A stretch of 64,000 nt of DNA, taken from contig NC_089722.1 in assembly GCF_035083965.1 (NCBI RefSeq), positions 20,887,142-20,951,141 of the forward strand, written 5' to 3'. The stretch comes from Branchiostoma lanceolatum (lineage: Eukaryota; Chordata; Leptocardii; Amphioxiformes; Branchiostomatidae). Shown here piece by piece: positions 33,763 through 45,200 of this stretch. The notes under the pieces were generated by a model, which was not told the DNA's origin, did not search any database, and was given only the letters and a program-made list of their open reading frames with translations. A program made the position numbers and the translations under genes. Numbering within the stretch: position 1 is the first letter of the stretch; every line of letters starts with the position of its first letter.

Positions 33763-34746
33763 TCATAATGTTGAGAGTCTAGGGACAGTTACTAGTTCCT
33801 TTTCCCTCGACTGGAACGCGGTCTTAAGGTCCGTCCCCCTCCTCCGCGTGTGGCATGTTGTGACTGATCCGAGCTCCCCGGGGTGTTGTTTCCCTTCTGT
33901 GATTTGTCCCGTTGATGTTGTCCGTTTCCCACTACTCTCTTGTGACCGTTGTATGTTCTCAGGTTCAGCCTCTGGGGCGTCTTGGAGCCATTTGCTAGGA
34001 ATTCTCCAGTGTGCGAACGACTCCCCCTCAATCACCAGCCTGTCCCCCACGATCGTCGCTCTCTTCCCCTTGGACTTAGCTCTTTTCAGAGCAGGGACCA
34101 ATTTCCGCTTTCTCAACTCCCTGACATTGTAAGGCACGTCATCTGAAATGAAGACAGGCTTGTTCTTGAGTTTGGTTTTGTTCTTCCATACCTGATCTCG
34201 GTCAGCTCGGCAAGTAAAGCGTGCGATAATAGGGCGAGGCTTACCACTTCTATTTCTTGGCTTTCCCAGGCGATGGACGCCACACATTCTCATTCCCCTT
34301 GTATCGAGCTTCATCTCGCCACCTATGACATCTAATACTTTCTTCGTGCAGTTCTCTTGTTCTGTCTCTTGTACCCCATGGAAGAGTAGGTTCCATCTCC
34401 GGCCGTACAGCTCAAGATCGGACAGCCATTTTCCCGTGTTTTCCTGCTCCTTTTCTTGAGACTCCATTCTGCATGTCAGCTCGTCCACGTTTTCCTGGGT
34501 GAATTCCATAGATTTGACGAACTCGACATTGTCGACATGATGTTTGGAAACCTCACCTGAGACTGTATCCAGGTTAGACTCTAGCTGCTTCACGCGTGTT
34601 TCCAAACATTGAAGCCGGTCTACTATGGCCTCCCATTCCTTCCTGGGAATTTTCACCAGTTCCTCGCCTCTAGTTGCGGCCATATTTTCACTGACTGTGC
34701 AGAACCAGTCCATTCTTGTTTGAGGGGTCATTTTTGAACTTTTCAA
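33763..34746 (-). CDS. LINE ORF1 protein (RNA-binding, L1 ORF1p-like, 327 aa)
   Basis: The frame is intact. Residues about 30-100 form a coiled coil (VDRLQCLETRVKQLESNLD, then further heptads). Residues about 108-225 resemble the RRM-like and C-terminal domains of L1 ORF1p ('transposase 22' family): YGRRWNLLFHGVQE, VHRLGKPR, KPRPIIARFTCRADR, DQVWKNKTKLK, VFISDDVPYNVRELRKRKL. The last 90 residues are polar and low in complexity. Family members form trimers that coat LINE RNA as a nucleic-acid chaperone. It lies upstream of ORF2 in the same element. It is the only undamaged frame of this LINE. Confidence 0.8.
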   Translation of the reverse strand: MKSSKMTPQTRMDWFCTVSENMAATRGEELVKIPRKEWEAIVDRLQCLETRVKQLESNLDTVSGEVSKHHVDNVEFVKSMEFTQENVDELTCRMESQEKEQENTGKWLSDLELYGRRWNLLFHGVQETEQENCTKKVLDVIGGEMKLDTRGMRMCGVHRLGKPRNRSGKPRPIIARFTCRADRDQVWKNKTKLKNKPVFISDDVPYNVRELRKRKLVPALKRAKSKGKRATIVGDRLVIEGESFAHWRIPSKWLQDAPEAEPENIQRSQESSGKRTTSTGQITEGKQHPGELGSVTTCHTRRRGTDLKTAFQSREKELVTVPRLSTL

Positions 34747-34828
34747 TTTTGGGCTTGGTTAATTATCAAAAAGGTCTAGGTTTTTTGGTAGAGGCATTTT
34801 TTTAATCGTCCAGTATGAATATGGGTGC

Positions 34829-35150
34829 CTGGAAGAGCCCATCCATGCATAGGGTTTCAACTTGGGAGAGATCCATTTCTGACTGGTACGCGTAGTTGTG
34901 TACATAAAAGGCAAAGTCATAACCTATGGAAAATATTGTATCCCTACCGCTTTTTTGACTTTCTGTATTTCCGTTGTTTGGCTGTCCCGTCCGAACCGTT
35001 GGTGGGACGTCGCCTGCCCCCCACGCCGTAGATACGCTGTGTCCGACTGTGCGACAGAGTTGGTCCATAGCGTTGGGTCCTTCCAATACCGTCAGCCTTG
35101 AAAAGGTTATTTGAAAACATTCTTCTTTCTCTTCGTATATAACGTAACAT
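34829..35150 (-). pseudogene. Upstream half of an open frame split by the LINE
   Basis: Open on the minus strand from the TA junction of the DNA transposon to the LINE: EEKEECFQITFSRL, AMDQLCRTVGHSVSTAWG, GRDTIFSIGYDFAFYVHN, DLSQVETLCMDGLFQ. It joins in frame with 27435-27189, giving about 189 open codons. I cannot name the protein. A second open frame on the same strand (NLFKADGIGRTQRYG) overlaps part of it and one of the two must be a shadow. Confidence 0.4.
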
Positions 35151-35152
35151 TA

Positions 35153-36245
35153 ACGTTGGGTAACATAAATTCGGGATTTTTCCGATAATGGTTGACAGAA
35201 ATCAATCTAGCAGAACAATAAACCATCATTTTTTTTCTATTATTCTGTCAGTATCATGTACTATCTTTGCACTAATCATATATATGGTAGATTTTGTCTC
35301 TAGTCGTGCTGACACCATAATATATCAACTTGAAACTACCGTCCGCCGCACGCACAATGACAGTGCTGTCGGACAGGGGTGAACATTAATTCGGGAGAGA
35401 AGATTCGTCTTGAATATCTTACCGCTAATTACATTTTATACAGCAGCTATTCGTTCCATCCTTGGCTTGAGGAGAGTGCTATGGATATAGACGTGTCTAA
35501 GTAAAAAAAAATACACGAAAAAACGGCCGTACCCCACACATCAGGCCTCCGGGAACAACCCGTGTGTTGAGTCGGTAGAACGTCACTCAAAGTCAACCCC
35601 CACCGTCATGGAAATTTGTACATTATTTATCGGGGCGTTAGCTGGATGCCGTAGAAATGGTAATACTACTATGTCCATGTGTTTCTGCTTGTGCTAAGAA
35701 CAAACTTTGAGGAAAATATCGCCATCAGTCCACTATCACACACAACATTTACACAAAAAAGTGTTCCTCGCAAACGTTTGTCGTCTGCCGAATAGCAGGA
35801 TTCTGGGTAACGAATATGGTGGCGGGAAAATTCACCGTAGTGCCGTAGCCATTGGTTGTAGCAACAAAGAGGCGTTCTGATGATTAATCACACTTAGAGT
35901 CCAGTTGTAGGTTAGCAAAAGAGATTCTAATAAGTTGTATTGTAAATAATTGTGTTGAGCAGGAAGCGGATGTGACATTTGTCTTATAAACCAGCGAACA
36001 ACTATGCAGTATAATTCTCCCACGAAGCCCTCAGACTGTGACAATAAGGGGCGGAGAGTTTTTGACGTAGCCAACTTCTAATGCATGGTTATCGAAGCTT
36101 TTCAGACAGTGTTCTGAATACGTTAGTCTGTCAAGTTTGCATTTCTAGCGGTATTACTGATGTTGCATCTAGCACATATCCCTAAATACCCCGTTTTCGA
36201 AAAATCCCGAATTTAAGTACCCCGCGAATTTATGTTACCCAACGT
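35153..36245 (+). mobile_element. TA-flanked non-autonomous DNA transposon (1.09 kb)
   Basis: Terminal inverted repeats begin ACGTTGGGTAACATAAATTC on both ends, followed by GGGATTTTTC on each side, with TA duplicates at 35151-35152 and 36246-36247. An internal AACATTAATTCGGGAGAG at 35384 resembles the terminus again. There is no transposase frame, so it is a MITE-like derivative, probably of a Tc1/mariner relative by its TA target. Confidence 0.8.
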
Positions 36246-36247
36246 TA

Positions 36248-37380
36248 CCAGTTTACGTCCGATTTATTCAAAACGTTATCTATCCTAAAACCGCGCGGAC
36301 AGAGCCAAATGTTTAACCCATGGGTAGAAATATTAGCTCTTCTAACAAGAAAATGCATGGTCTGTAAGTTTTTCTCCGCCTGTTTAACGCCGTGCTAGCA
36401 TGTATTTATACTGGGGTATATGGTGAAGAATTGCGCTAGGCTTACCCTTTATCGTCCACCTCAGTATTTTCCCTTCTAGCGCTATGCTTGAAGAACATAG
36501 ACCGGAAAAAAATGCACAGTAACTGTCGAAAGTAGTCTACAGACAAATGACAGTAAAGTCACTATGTTTGTCCCTCCGCTTGCCCAACACGATGGAAGAA
36601 AACAATTTTTGTATTGTGAATTTCCCCGATATCAGTAGCACGTGGTGTTCACGTGATAAACGCATGGCCATGATGTTATGCCGTACAAAAATGTATCATC
36701 TGAGCGGGGGTCGCTAGGTTGTATCAAACCTTCCTAAAACTGGCAAGAGTTTCAGACCTCGAATCACCATGGATAGTCTGCATATCAAAGAAATGTTTAA
36801 CGTCAGCTACTTTTAAAAGATACTAGCTATCGTGTAAGTTAGAGAAACATGATGAAAATACGCGGTGTCGAATTACATATGAAATGCGTCATGCATGACG
36901 CTTCCGTGCAACTTGTTGTTACTGGTTCAGGAGTTTATTCTGTTATGTCGTTTGACGTAAACCCTTTTAAATGTTTTGTATTAAAGAGAGAGATGGCTGA
37001 GGATTATACTTATGACGTTCTTTGTTTCTCATGAGAACAGGCTTTGGCATAATACACCGCGACATGTGGACATGACCCAATCTGGACGTAAACTACTCCT
37101 GCACGTAAATAGGTCATGTTACGTTACGTTACGTCCTAAGTTCGGTCACACCATGAACCCGAAATATTTACGTTAGAATACTGTAAATCCATTTGTTTTC
37201 GCGGTTTAGTTTCGTGGTAGTAGTGGAAAAACGAGGTTTTCGTGGTCACGGTTGCAGGAACAATACTGAAACACGAAAACACATATTCACACATATTCAT
37301 GGTGTAGTGGCTTTGCGGAGGAGAGGCACTGCGAATATTCAAACATTTACAGTACATAAAACCTTAACACTGACCTGTAG
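36248..37380. other. Gap, with a MITE-like piece at its end
   Basis: Mostly unique AT-rich sequence. At 37181-37357 a dispersed repeat runs from ATACTGTAAATCC to ACATTTACAGTACA with CGCGGTTTAGTTTCGTGG inside, the family also seen at 48256 and 61760. No gene is supported. Confidence 0.5.
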
Positions 37381-37574
37381 CCTTCTCCATCGGGCGGCCT
37401 GCGTCCTGTAGGAAACTCGTGGTTGTCTTGAAGACGTTCCTCCCGACCTGGAGCAGCCAGGTGAGCGCGTCTGGCGGCGGGAGTTCGGCCAGCTCGTCAA
37501 AGTGACGACCCCGGCGGTGCCAGAAACAGCTGTCCAACAGATAACTAGCGTCTGGGGCACGGCAAGGCAGAATG
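37381..37574 (-). CDS. Candidate internal exon of an unrecognised gene
   Basis: Bounded on the minus strand by a pyrimidine-rich GTGCCCCAG acceptor and a CTACAG|GTCAGT donor. The best frame reads ASYLLDSCFWHRRGRHFDEL, then LPPPDALTWLLQVGRNVFK and DAGRPMEKATG, with a high third-position GC content typical of the other host exons. It needs one leftover base from the preceding exon, while the neighbour at 37935-37736 leaves two, so the two do not join as read. The function is unknown. Confidence 0.4.
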
Positions 37575-37735
37575 TCGCAAACGTCTCAAAATACTTCTCG
37601 AAAGTGAATGAGTTCATTCAAAGAAATGGTTGCCAGATAGAAGAATGAAAACAAGTTGGACGTTCACTGTACAGATATACATGTATAACGTAGTTCTAAT
37701 AAAGTATCAACAATATGCTTAAACAAAATGCACAA

Positions 37736-37935
37736 CTCACCATACGTCGTCCGCGTCGGTGACGACATTCATGTCGACTGTATCCTGGTCCTTCCAGCCG
37801 TAGTCAGTTAGTGACGTCATCATAACGTCACGGCTCCTGTCCATGTACAAGTCACAGTGGACCAGTCTGCCAAGGCCTCCGGTTTCCGACGGTAGGACGT
37901 ACGCAGTTTTAAAGGTCTGGCTATTCGCGATCTGT
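37736..37935 (-). CDS. Candidate internal exon of an unrecognised gene
   Basis: Acceptor GTCACCACAG and donor GTATG|GTGAGT frame 200 bases with a single open phase: QTFKTAYVLPSETGGLGRLV, then HCDLYMDRSRDVMMTSLTDY, GWKDQDTVDMNVVTDADDV. The composition is coding-like and the two other frames are closed. I do not recognise the family. With the block at 37381-37574 it suggests a minus-strand gene whose other exons I could not find. Confidence 0.45.
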
Positions 37936-38049
37936 GGTGACAACATAAACAACACAAGGGTGGAGATGTAGAATATCTACTCTGGTATCATCAAAAAGAA
38001 AGACGGAATATAACGTTACGCATGTCAGTCGCTTCGTCGCAATCCAGAT

Positions 38050-38330
38050 AATTCAGCACCAGGGACATGAGTTTCTCCTGGGTATAATGGTGTTCAGGGA
38101 CTGGCGCGTTACCCTTTCCTTACACCTTACACCAGTGTTCAGCACCAGGGACAGGTGAATATCTGTGTGTTTATAGTGTTCAGCACCAAGGATAGATATG
38201 TTTAACTGGTGTCAGAGACTGGCATATCAACTCCTGCGTGGATAGTATTCAGCACCAGGGACAGACATATTTAACTATGTGGGGATAGTGTTAAGCACCA
38301 GGGACAGGTGTGTATAGCGGTGTCTGTTTC
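38050..38330 (+). repeat. Degenerate minisatellite
   Basis: At least five spaced copies of a core like TTCAGCACCAGGGACAGG lie at about 38052, 38139, 38179, 38248 and 38293, with irregular spacers. It lies just upstream (minus strand) of the exon-like block at 37736-37935. Confidence 0.6.
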
Positions 38331-38599
38331 TTTCTCGTTTTAAATGAATTTTTTTGTCTGAAATTTGGCATGTCGTATGCGTACATATGTAGCGAAGAAA
38401 ATGATTGCGGGCCACACAAAAGTTCCCAATCTGACAACTTCCGTGGACAAACGCTCAAAGACACTAGTATCAATCCTGAAGACCTGATCTGTAAAGAGAC
38501 CACCATATCAACAGTACCTTTTTATCTTCATGCCTCATTCAGCTCAATGCATTATTCATTTGGCAAAACTGAAGACGATACATATGCCACACAGACTCA

Positions 38600-38800
38600 T
38601 GTAAATTATGCTTCAGGAAAAGGGGCCCTGCCCTGCCGGGTAGTTCACGGGCTGTTTTTTTTGGCGCTTTTGGACGTGACCCCCTGTGGCTGCTGGGCTA
38701 TTGTTGGGTCCGACCGGGACCCCGGATCATTCTATCCCGGCCTTAGAATCAACGCGGGACTCGGTGACAAATATAGACGCCGTGAGGTAATCGTGCGAGC
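38600..38800 (+). repeat. Dispersed GC-rich repeat (family of 11325 and 13915)
   Basis: GGGCCCTGCCCTGCCGGGTA, GACGTGACCCCCTG, GACCGGGACCCCGGATC and CGGTGACAAATATAGACGCC correspond in order to the copies at 13915-14105 and 11325-11425. The long plus-strand frame across it is fortuitous. Confidence 0.6.
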
Positions 38801-38829
38801 ACCGGGGGGTTCTTCATGAAGTGATTTTG

Positions 38830-41800
38830 GTATTTGCTGTGTGGGCTGATACTACTAGAACTCTATCTTATCTTAGCCCAAACAACTCAGCTGTTTTATC
38901 AACACGTTTATTAACCTTTAAACCACATACAAATCATCCAATAAAATACAGCCACAAGTCTTCATTCAAACCCATGGCAACTCTGACACAGTTGTTTTAC
39001 CATAAAATATAATCTTCTTCCAACGGAATAAACCATGATAAATAGGAGGAATATCAGTGTATCAATGCCAGGAGGAATGTACACAAATCGTTGCTCTTTT
39101 GGGGAACTCTGATCTAAACGTTCACCAGAATGATATTTCACGGGTCTTTTCTGCATACAATTTAGCTGCATAAAAAGGAGTTAATCTCGCAGTCCTGTCC
39201 ATTCCTCATGGTTTAAGGTTGTCCTATTTTGTGTGGAATAACCAACGTTTAATAATACGTTATATATCCCTAGTCCCACAAGTCAATGATACATTCATTG
39301 TACTGTGTTATGACTTTCAGTGATAGATATCCCTGGTAAAGTAGTCTAGTCACATGTTTAGACAGAAAATTAAGTTTATTTGAGATCATTATCAACTGAC
39401 ATTTAACTACCTACTTACAAGTTCCAAATTTGTACATGGTTGTTGCACCCATTCCATATTAGATTATTAACCAGTCCATAACAATCTGTATAATTACAAT
39501 AAACAAAAGATTTCCTAAAATTCTAAATATAAGTCCTATAACAGCACAAGACAAAACGACATTAAGTCAATGTTTTACAATTATGATTGAGTGTATAAGC
39601 AATTCCATGACCATGGATAATGTTGGCATCGTAGCAATTATGTGTTGATGAGAGATGAAATTCATGTCTGAATCTCTTTTTCAACACTTTTGTCTCTGAA
39701 TGCATTTTATAACTCTGCTGGTCCATTCCAAGCTACACTTACAATAAGCTGCTTCACGAATTGAACTGAGCATGCACAGTGAGATGCGTATGTGGATAAT
39801 ATAAGCAGCATATAGCTGATGTGTTACGCCGAAAGGTAACCATACCAGCTATATACGGATGCAGATACAGAATATGTCAAAGTTGAAGGCCTCTAACTTG
39901 CAAACAGATCTTGGTGCATGATACAGGTCCAGGTGTTTTGTTCATGTCTCAGGGGCATTCAACTTTGACCTATTACCCACAATGCACATGCACACTTCAA
40001 TCTGTGAACTGGCTTTTAGTATAACTAACTACATAATTGACTCAGCATCATGTACTTCCTATTTGTTGCAGCACGGTAACAAATGGATAAATTGGTGTAA
40101 GAGGAAACAGACTTCTCATTTCCAGCTTGTCATCAACATGCAAGAGGTGCACATGAAACAATATGGTACCTTACAACAAATACTTCAGAAATGTACACAA
40201 CTTGTAAATACAGCTGTCTATGCTATACACACAGTTCATGGTTTCTTGTGTATTCAAAATTTCATGAAATACTTTGTGGCAATGTGGCATTAAGTTTATT
40301 TCATGCAATTTTTAAAACATGCTGAAAAGCATTGAAACGATTCATTGGCTTAATTTGTAATAGCATTTGAAATGTCTAAAAGAACAAGACTATACATTGC
40401 AGTGGAGAGAAGGTTAAGCAACTTAAAACCATTTCACTTATCAACAATGCTTTGCTTCGCATCTATATTACCGTCTCTCTCATACTGAAGTTCCGAGGCA
40501 CAAACTTAGCTTTTCACAAGACCACAACAAGAGTCTTACCACAAAAGCACTGAAGAAGAAGTTATATTCTACCCCCGGCCATACAAACACTGGTAGTCAC
40601 CAGCAAGAGAGAGGGCGCATACAGAATCCTGGCCATCATGCATATACAGCAGCTAAACTCGTTAACACTTGTGCAGTTAAAACTTGTTAACACCAGGCAG
40701 TACATGTAGTAGAGTCTTACACCACCAGTGTTTTTCCTGTGTGTCATCTACAAAACTGGCATTGTTCTTCATATATTCAAACTCATATTTATACAGTGAG
40801 TGAACAGGTTCAACAGCAGAATACATCATGTGTATGTAACGTTATATATATAATATTTTATAAATGTCTTTATCCGTTGCAAATTGGGGTGTAATATGCA
40901 TGATATGTGCAAGGACATTATAATGTCCTTGATATGTGGCACACACAGGACTCTGGATGGTACATTATTGAGATTTATGAAAAGGTTTGGGTACAAGGTA
41001 CATCATTATATTTACAATGTTTGAAAAAAATGAGGTATGCTGTTATCAACTGTATCAAGATCACACAAAAAAAGACATTTTAATAATCACTACATACCCA
41101 GTAGTACATGTATCTCATCCGTCCTCTAACATCTAATATATTAAATGAGCCTTAGTCCTTTCACATTACAAATTGCACACACAGATACAGACTACCGAAA
41201 AACATGTCTAACCAGTGTTATATACCACTTACCAACCCTAGTACATTTCATTTTAGTCCCATTTATTTACATCTTACCTGGGTACAATCCTTGTCTGGTT
41301 TCACTCCCCTTGTAGCGTACAAGAACGAGGAATGGTACCCAGGCTAATTTACATCTGGATCATAATTGTTACAAGAGGTTATGACGATCATTTTAATAAG
41401 CATTATACCTAACTGCACATTACTGGTAACGACAAAATCTTTATCTATATTCTAGGCACAATTCACAATCACTTTTGAAAAACAGAATTGGACTATGAAT
41501 CATAGACAAAACTTTGCCTTTGCTTCAGCAAAGAAAAGGAACACAGTCTTTAAATACAGTACCTAAAAGGTAGGACTATAGACAGTGTTATCTGTTTTTA
41601 AACTTAAAGTAGTCAAATGTATCAAAATAGTTCAAGCAAATCATTGATTTTCTACTGTATGTAATTCTATGAATGACATGAAAGAACAGAAGCCTCTTAT
41701 GTCAACTAACAATGAATCTTGGAGTAATATCAGCTATCTAAAAACGCTTATAGACCAACCTACTTACTTTTATTACTTGAGCAATGAATACTCAAGAAGC

Positions 41801-42211
41801 CCATGATGTGTACTCACAAGGGAAGGACAAGGACTGTTGGCAGCGTCTGGTTTTGTTTAGGTCACTTGTGCTAGCAATCTATTTAAATTCATAAGTCTCC
41901 ATCTTTCTGGCCAGATTTCTTGGCACAATTTTGCAAATTTCTCATACACACCACCATCCTTCCCTGTCCACCCAATACAAGAATTGCACGGCCTTGAATA
42001 CTCTTTAAAAGTCTATTCTACCTTGGTACTGGAAACTTGGATCCTTGGTGTTTTGTTCTTGAAGTAAGTCAAACAAAGAAATGGAAGAACGTTTTCATTA
42101 AAAAACACGTAGTGGTCCTCCAATTTCTGCACAAACCAACTCAAATGATCCAATATTTAAAAATGCCTCTCCCCCGAGGCATCGCCAAAAAAAGGTGTCA
42201 GCCCTGTTGTT
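38830..42211 (-). other. AT-rich unique stretch, possible long POR 3' UTR
   Basis: 3.4 kb downstream of the POR stop with almost no recognised repeats, in contrast to the POR introns. Candidate minus-strand AATAAA signals occur near 41768 and 39370. Absence of repeats and of long frames fits a long 3' UTR, but no end can be fixed from the sequence alone. A short palindrome AAGGACATTATAATGTCCTT lies at 40912-40931. Confidence 0.35.
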
Positions 42212-45200
42212 TTAGCTCCAGACGTCGCAGGCGTATCTGCCCTTATTCCTGAGCCCCTTGATGAAGTCCTTGGCCTGACTCTGCGTCATGCCCCCCCTCT
42301 CCTCCACAATGTCGTGGAGCACCATGTCCACGTCGTGCGCCATGTGACGAGCATCGCTGTGGACAACAGAACGGTGTGTCACTATTGCTCAACAATCATA
42401 CATGGTGCAATGTATGGTATTTAATCAACAATACAGTCAAACCTGTATTAGCGGTCACCTTTGCATAGCGGCCACCTGCCCATAGTGGTCACTTTTTGTC
42501 GGTCCCTTGAATTTTTCCCATTGACATAAGCATTAAGAATTCGTCTATAGCGGTCACTGTCTAACGCGGTCGCGGCCACACGGTTTTCGGTCCCACGGGT
42601 CTGGAAACGGTCACGGCGCTTGGTCGCCACAAGATTCGGGCACCTTCTTTCAAATCTCGGTAGAAAAATATTGTCATTATCCTTTTTTCATAGCAGTGTT
42701 ACCCATGAAAATGTTGTGTATGGTTTTATTTTGCTCCTGGTGTGGGTTTTGAATTTCCAAAACCACTAAGACGCCAGAAATTTGCAGACAAACAGAGCCT
42801 CTTGTGCGCGGTCCTGCAGGCCTGCACATGTTGCCGACGCTTTGTTTACTTGGGTTACTCCACTAGTAGTAGCATGGGCGAGCAGTTTATTTAAAAAAAA
42901 ATGCAGACGCCTTTTATCCTCTAAAAAAGGTTATAAAGTCACCTATTCTTTGTATATCTGTTCTCTTTATTTTAAGAAATACGTTTACATTTTGTACTAT
43001 TCAATGTAGAGTAAAATCATACCCCACACATTGTAGCTGCACCTACATTACAGTAGACTATCCCAATGACCCTATGACCTCACAGGCGCCATCTTGTAAT
43101 TTCTCCCGTCACGGGAATCCAACCCAAACAGTCAGTTAAACAGGCTGATTTTACCGTGATAATCCGCAATTTTATGCTGATAAATGATGCCACCGCACAA
43201 TTAAAAATGACACGGTTGTCTTCGGGCAGTCTTCGGTAACATTTTGGTCGCATGTGCTCCGGATTGGGGGCGAATCGATGGATCGACTTGCATGTGGAAA
43301 AATCGGGACCGACCGAAAGCAGTCATCTTGAGCCGATCGTCGTCTTGTGGAAGTGGTCGGCACACCAAGTTTGACTGTACACTGTACTTGTATGTGAATA
43401 AATGTTTCTCAGTGGGTACAGAAAACATGTGCCACTTATTGCCCGTGGTCAATCAACCGTTTCTATAGAGCGGCCACCTGTCCACAGCGGTCGATTTTGG
43501 CCAGTCCCTTGAGTGACTGCTATAGACAGGTTTGACTGTACTACAATTCTATCTACAAAATATTATTGCTAACAGTATATGGATTACAATGTAGCCATGT
43601 CGGGGTAATTCGGTATACCGGGTAGCAGTTTAACTCTAGCAACTGGATATGATTTTGGAAACGGCCATTCAGACGTTTCAAGTAGCATCAACTACTTTTC
43701 GTCAGTGGCACTGAGGAACATTTGTCGATCAGAACAGTGTGTTGTTATGAATATAAGTATTGTGTTGTAGATTTGGACTTAAAAGTTTTGCTTTGGGAAT
43801 TAAATTGGACCGGACGGCAAAACAGTTGGTGAAATAAGACGGGAATCATAGGTTTTCTTGTTTCTAGTTTTGGCCCCAGATTTTCTGCTATTGCTATATC
43901 TTTGTAACATCGTTTATTTTTCCTGAAAAGCCTGTAGCTTTCATTGTTGGTGCAATTTTTCAATTTCTGGTTAATACTTCCTGGTATTAGTGATTATCCA
44001 GATAGTGCATTCTACATGCATTTTGGCTGGTTTTGCACCATCTGGGATTGTGAAAAAGTATTCTCTTCAAGATTCGTTTTATTTTTCTTTTATTACACAG
44101 ATGAAATGATTACCTTTATTGCCGTGCCAGTCATTATCCCAAGAAAACTGGACTTTTCTGCACAGTGGCCTGTGAAGAACGCTCCCTAAACAAATGTGGG
44201 GTCGTGTGGCGCAGCGGTAGGGTGTTGGACCCAGAACACAACGGTCTTGGGTTCGAATCCCCTGACACCACCGAAAAAGGCACTTTACACAACTTCCCTG
44301 GTGTAAAAATATGTTATTGTTCTCTGTACATGGCACTGTTCATATAAGTTATAAAAACTTGAGTGCAGTGCTATGTCGTCATTGTCTGTCCAAAAGCAAA
44401 ATGAATAGAAAAAAATAGCAACAGACACTTACCCGCACACATACACATGTGCCCCGTCGTTCAGCAGGTTCCAGACCGTCTCCGACTTCTGTTTGATCAG
44501 GTGCTGTACGTACACCTTCTGTGCCTGGTCGCGAGAGAACGCCATGTTGAGCTGCGACAGCGTCCCATCGCCCTCGTACCCCTCCAGCTCCTCCTGGTAG
44601 ATGTAGTCTTCCGACTTCTTCCGGCAGCCCGAGAACAGGACGGTGTCTCCAATTGGTTTGCCTGGACAACAAAGGTAACAAATTGTTATGCAAAGGTTCT
44701 GGGTTCGAATCCCTAGCAGGCCCCAAAGGCACTTTACAACTACATGTATTTCCTTACTCGACTCTAACTTGTTAGAGATGTCCTTTGGGATGGGACATAA
44801 AGCTAAAGACTCCGTGTTAAAGGTCAGAGCTACGTCTCAAACACGTAAAAGAACCTGTGTAGAGCTAGCAAAGATAAGCACAAGGTTGAATACTCAATCT
44901 GAAAGTCTTTCCACGTGTGCTCATTAGTGTACTGGTTTCTGAGAAGCTTTCCTTGCAACTTCTTTCAAGGGAGTACATGTAAGTACAGCAAAGGGGAATT
45001 CCAGCCCAAGAACAGGCCGGTGCCTCCACTTGATTTACTTGCTATGGCCTAATCCTGATTCACAAGGTTTTCCAAAGGCTCATCAAAACATGGTTTGAGA
45101 CGTGACAAAATAAGACTCACCTTCCATCTTGGCGTGATACCTCTCCTGGATGAAACCGCGGAAGGGCGCCAGCCCGGTCCCGGGGCCGATCATGATGACG

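Larger units (their letters stand above)
27436..34828 (-). mobile_element. Nearly complete L1/Tx1-type LINE with poly(A) and target-site duplication
   Basis: Minus-strand element. The 3' end is a 29-base A run (plus-strand T at 27436-27464) preceded by AATAAAG. The 5' end lies 82 bases before ORF1. The flanks CTGGAAGAGTCCATTC (27420-27435) and CTGGAAGAGCCCATCC (34829-34844) are a 16-bp target-site duplication with two differences. It encodes ORF1 and ORF2 with endonuclease and reverse transcriptase, but ORF2 has a nonsense codon, a frameshift and a 1.46 kb insertion, so it is immobile. Without the insertion the element is about 5.9 kb. Confidence 0.88.

Noticed and set aside
38310-38819. 169-residue plus-strand frame
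   Set aside because: Half of it lies in the dispersed GC-rich repeat at 38600-38800; no domain and no splice support.
44200-44275. Possible functional tRNA gene with good A and B boxes
   Set aside because: T stem and anticodon stem do not pair and the same downstream body recurs at 44700, so it is a SINE head.
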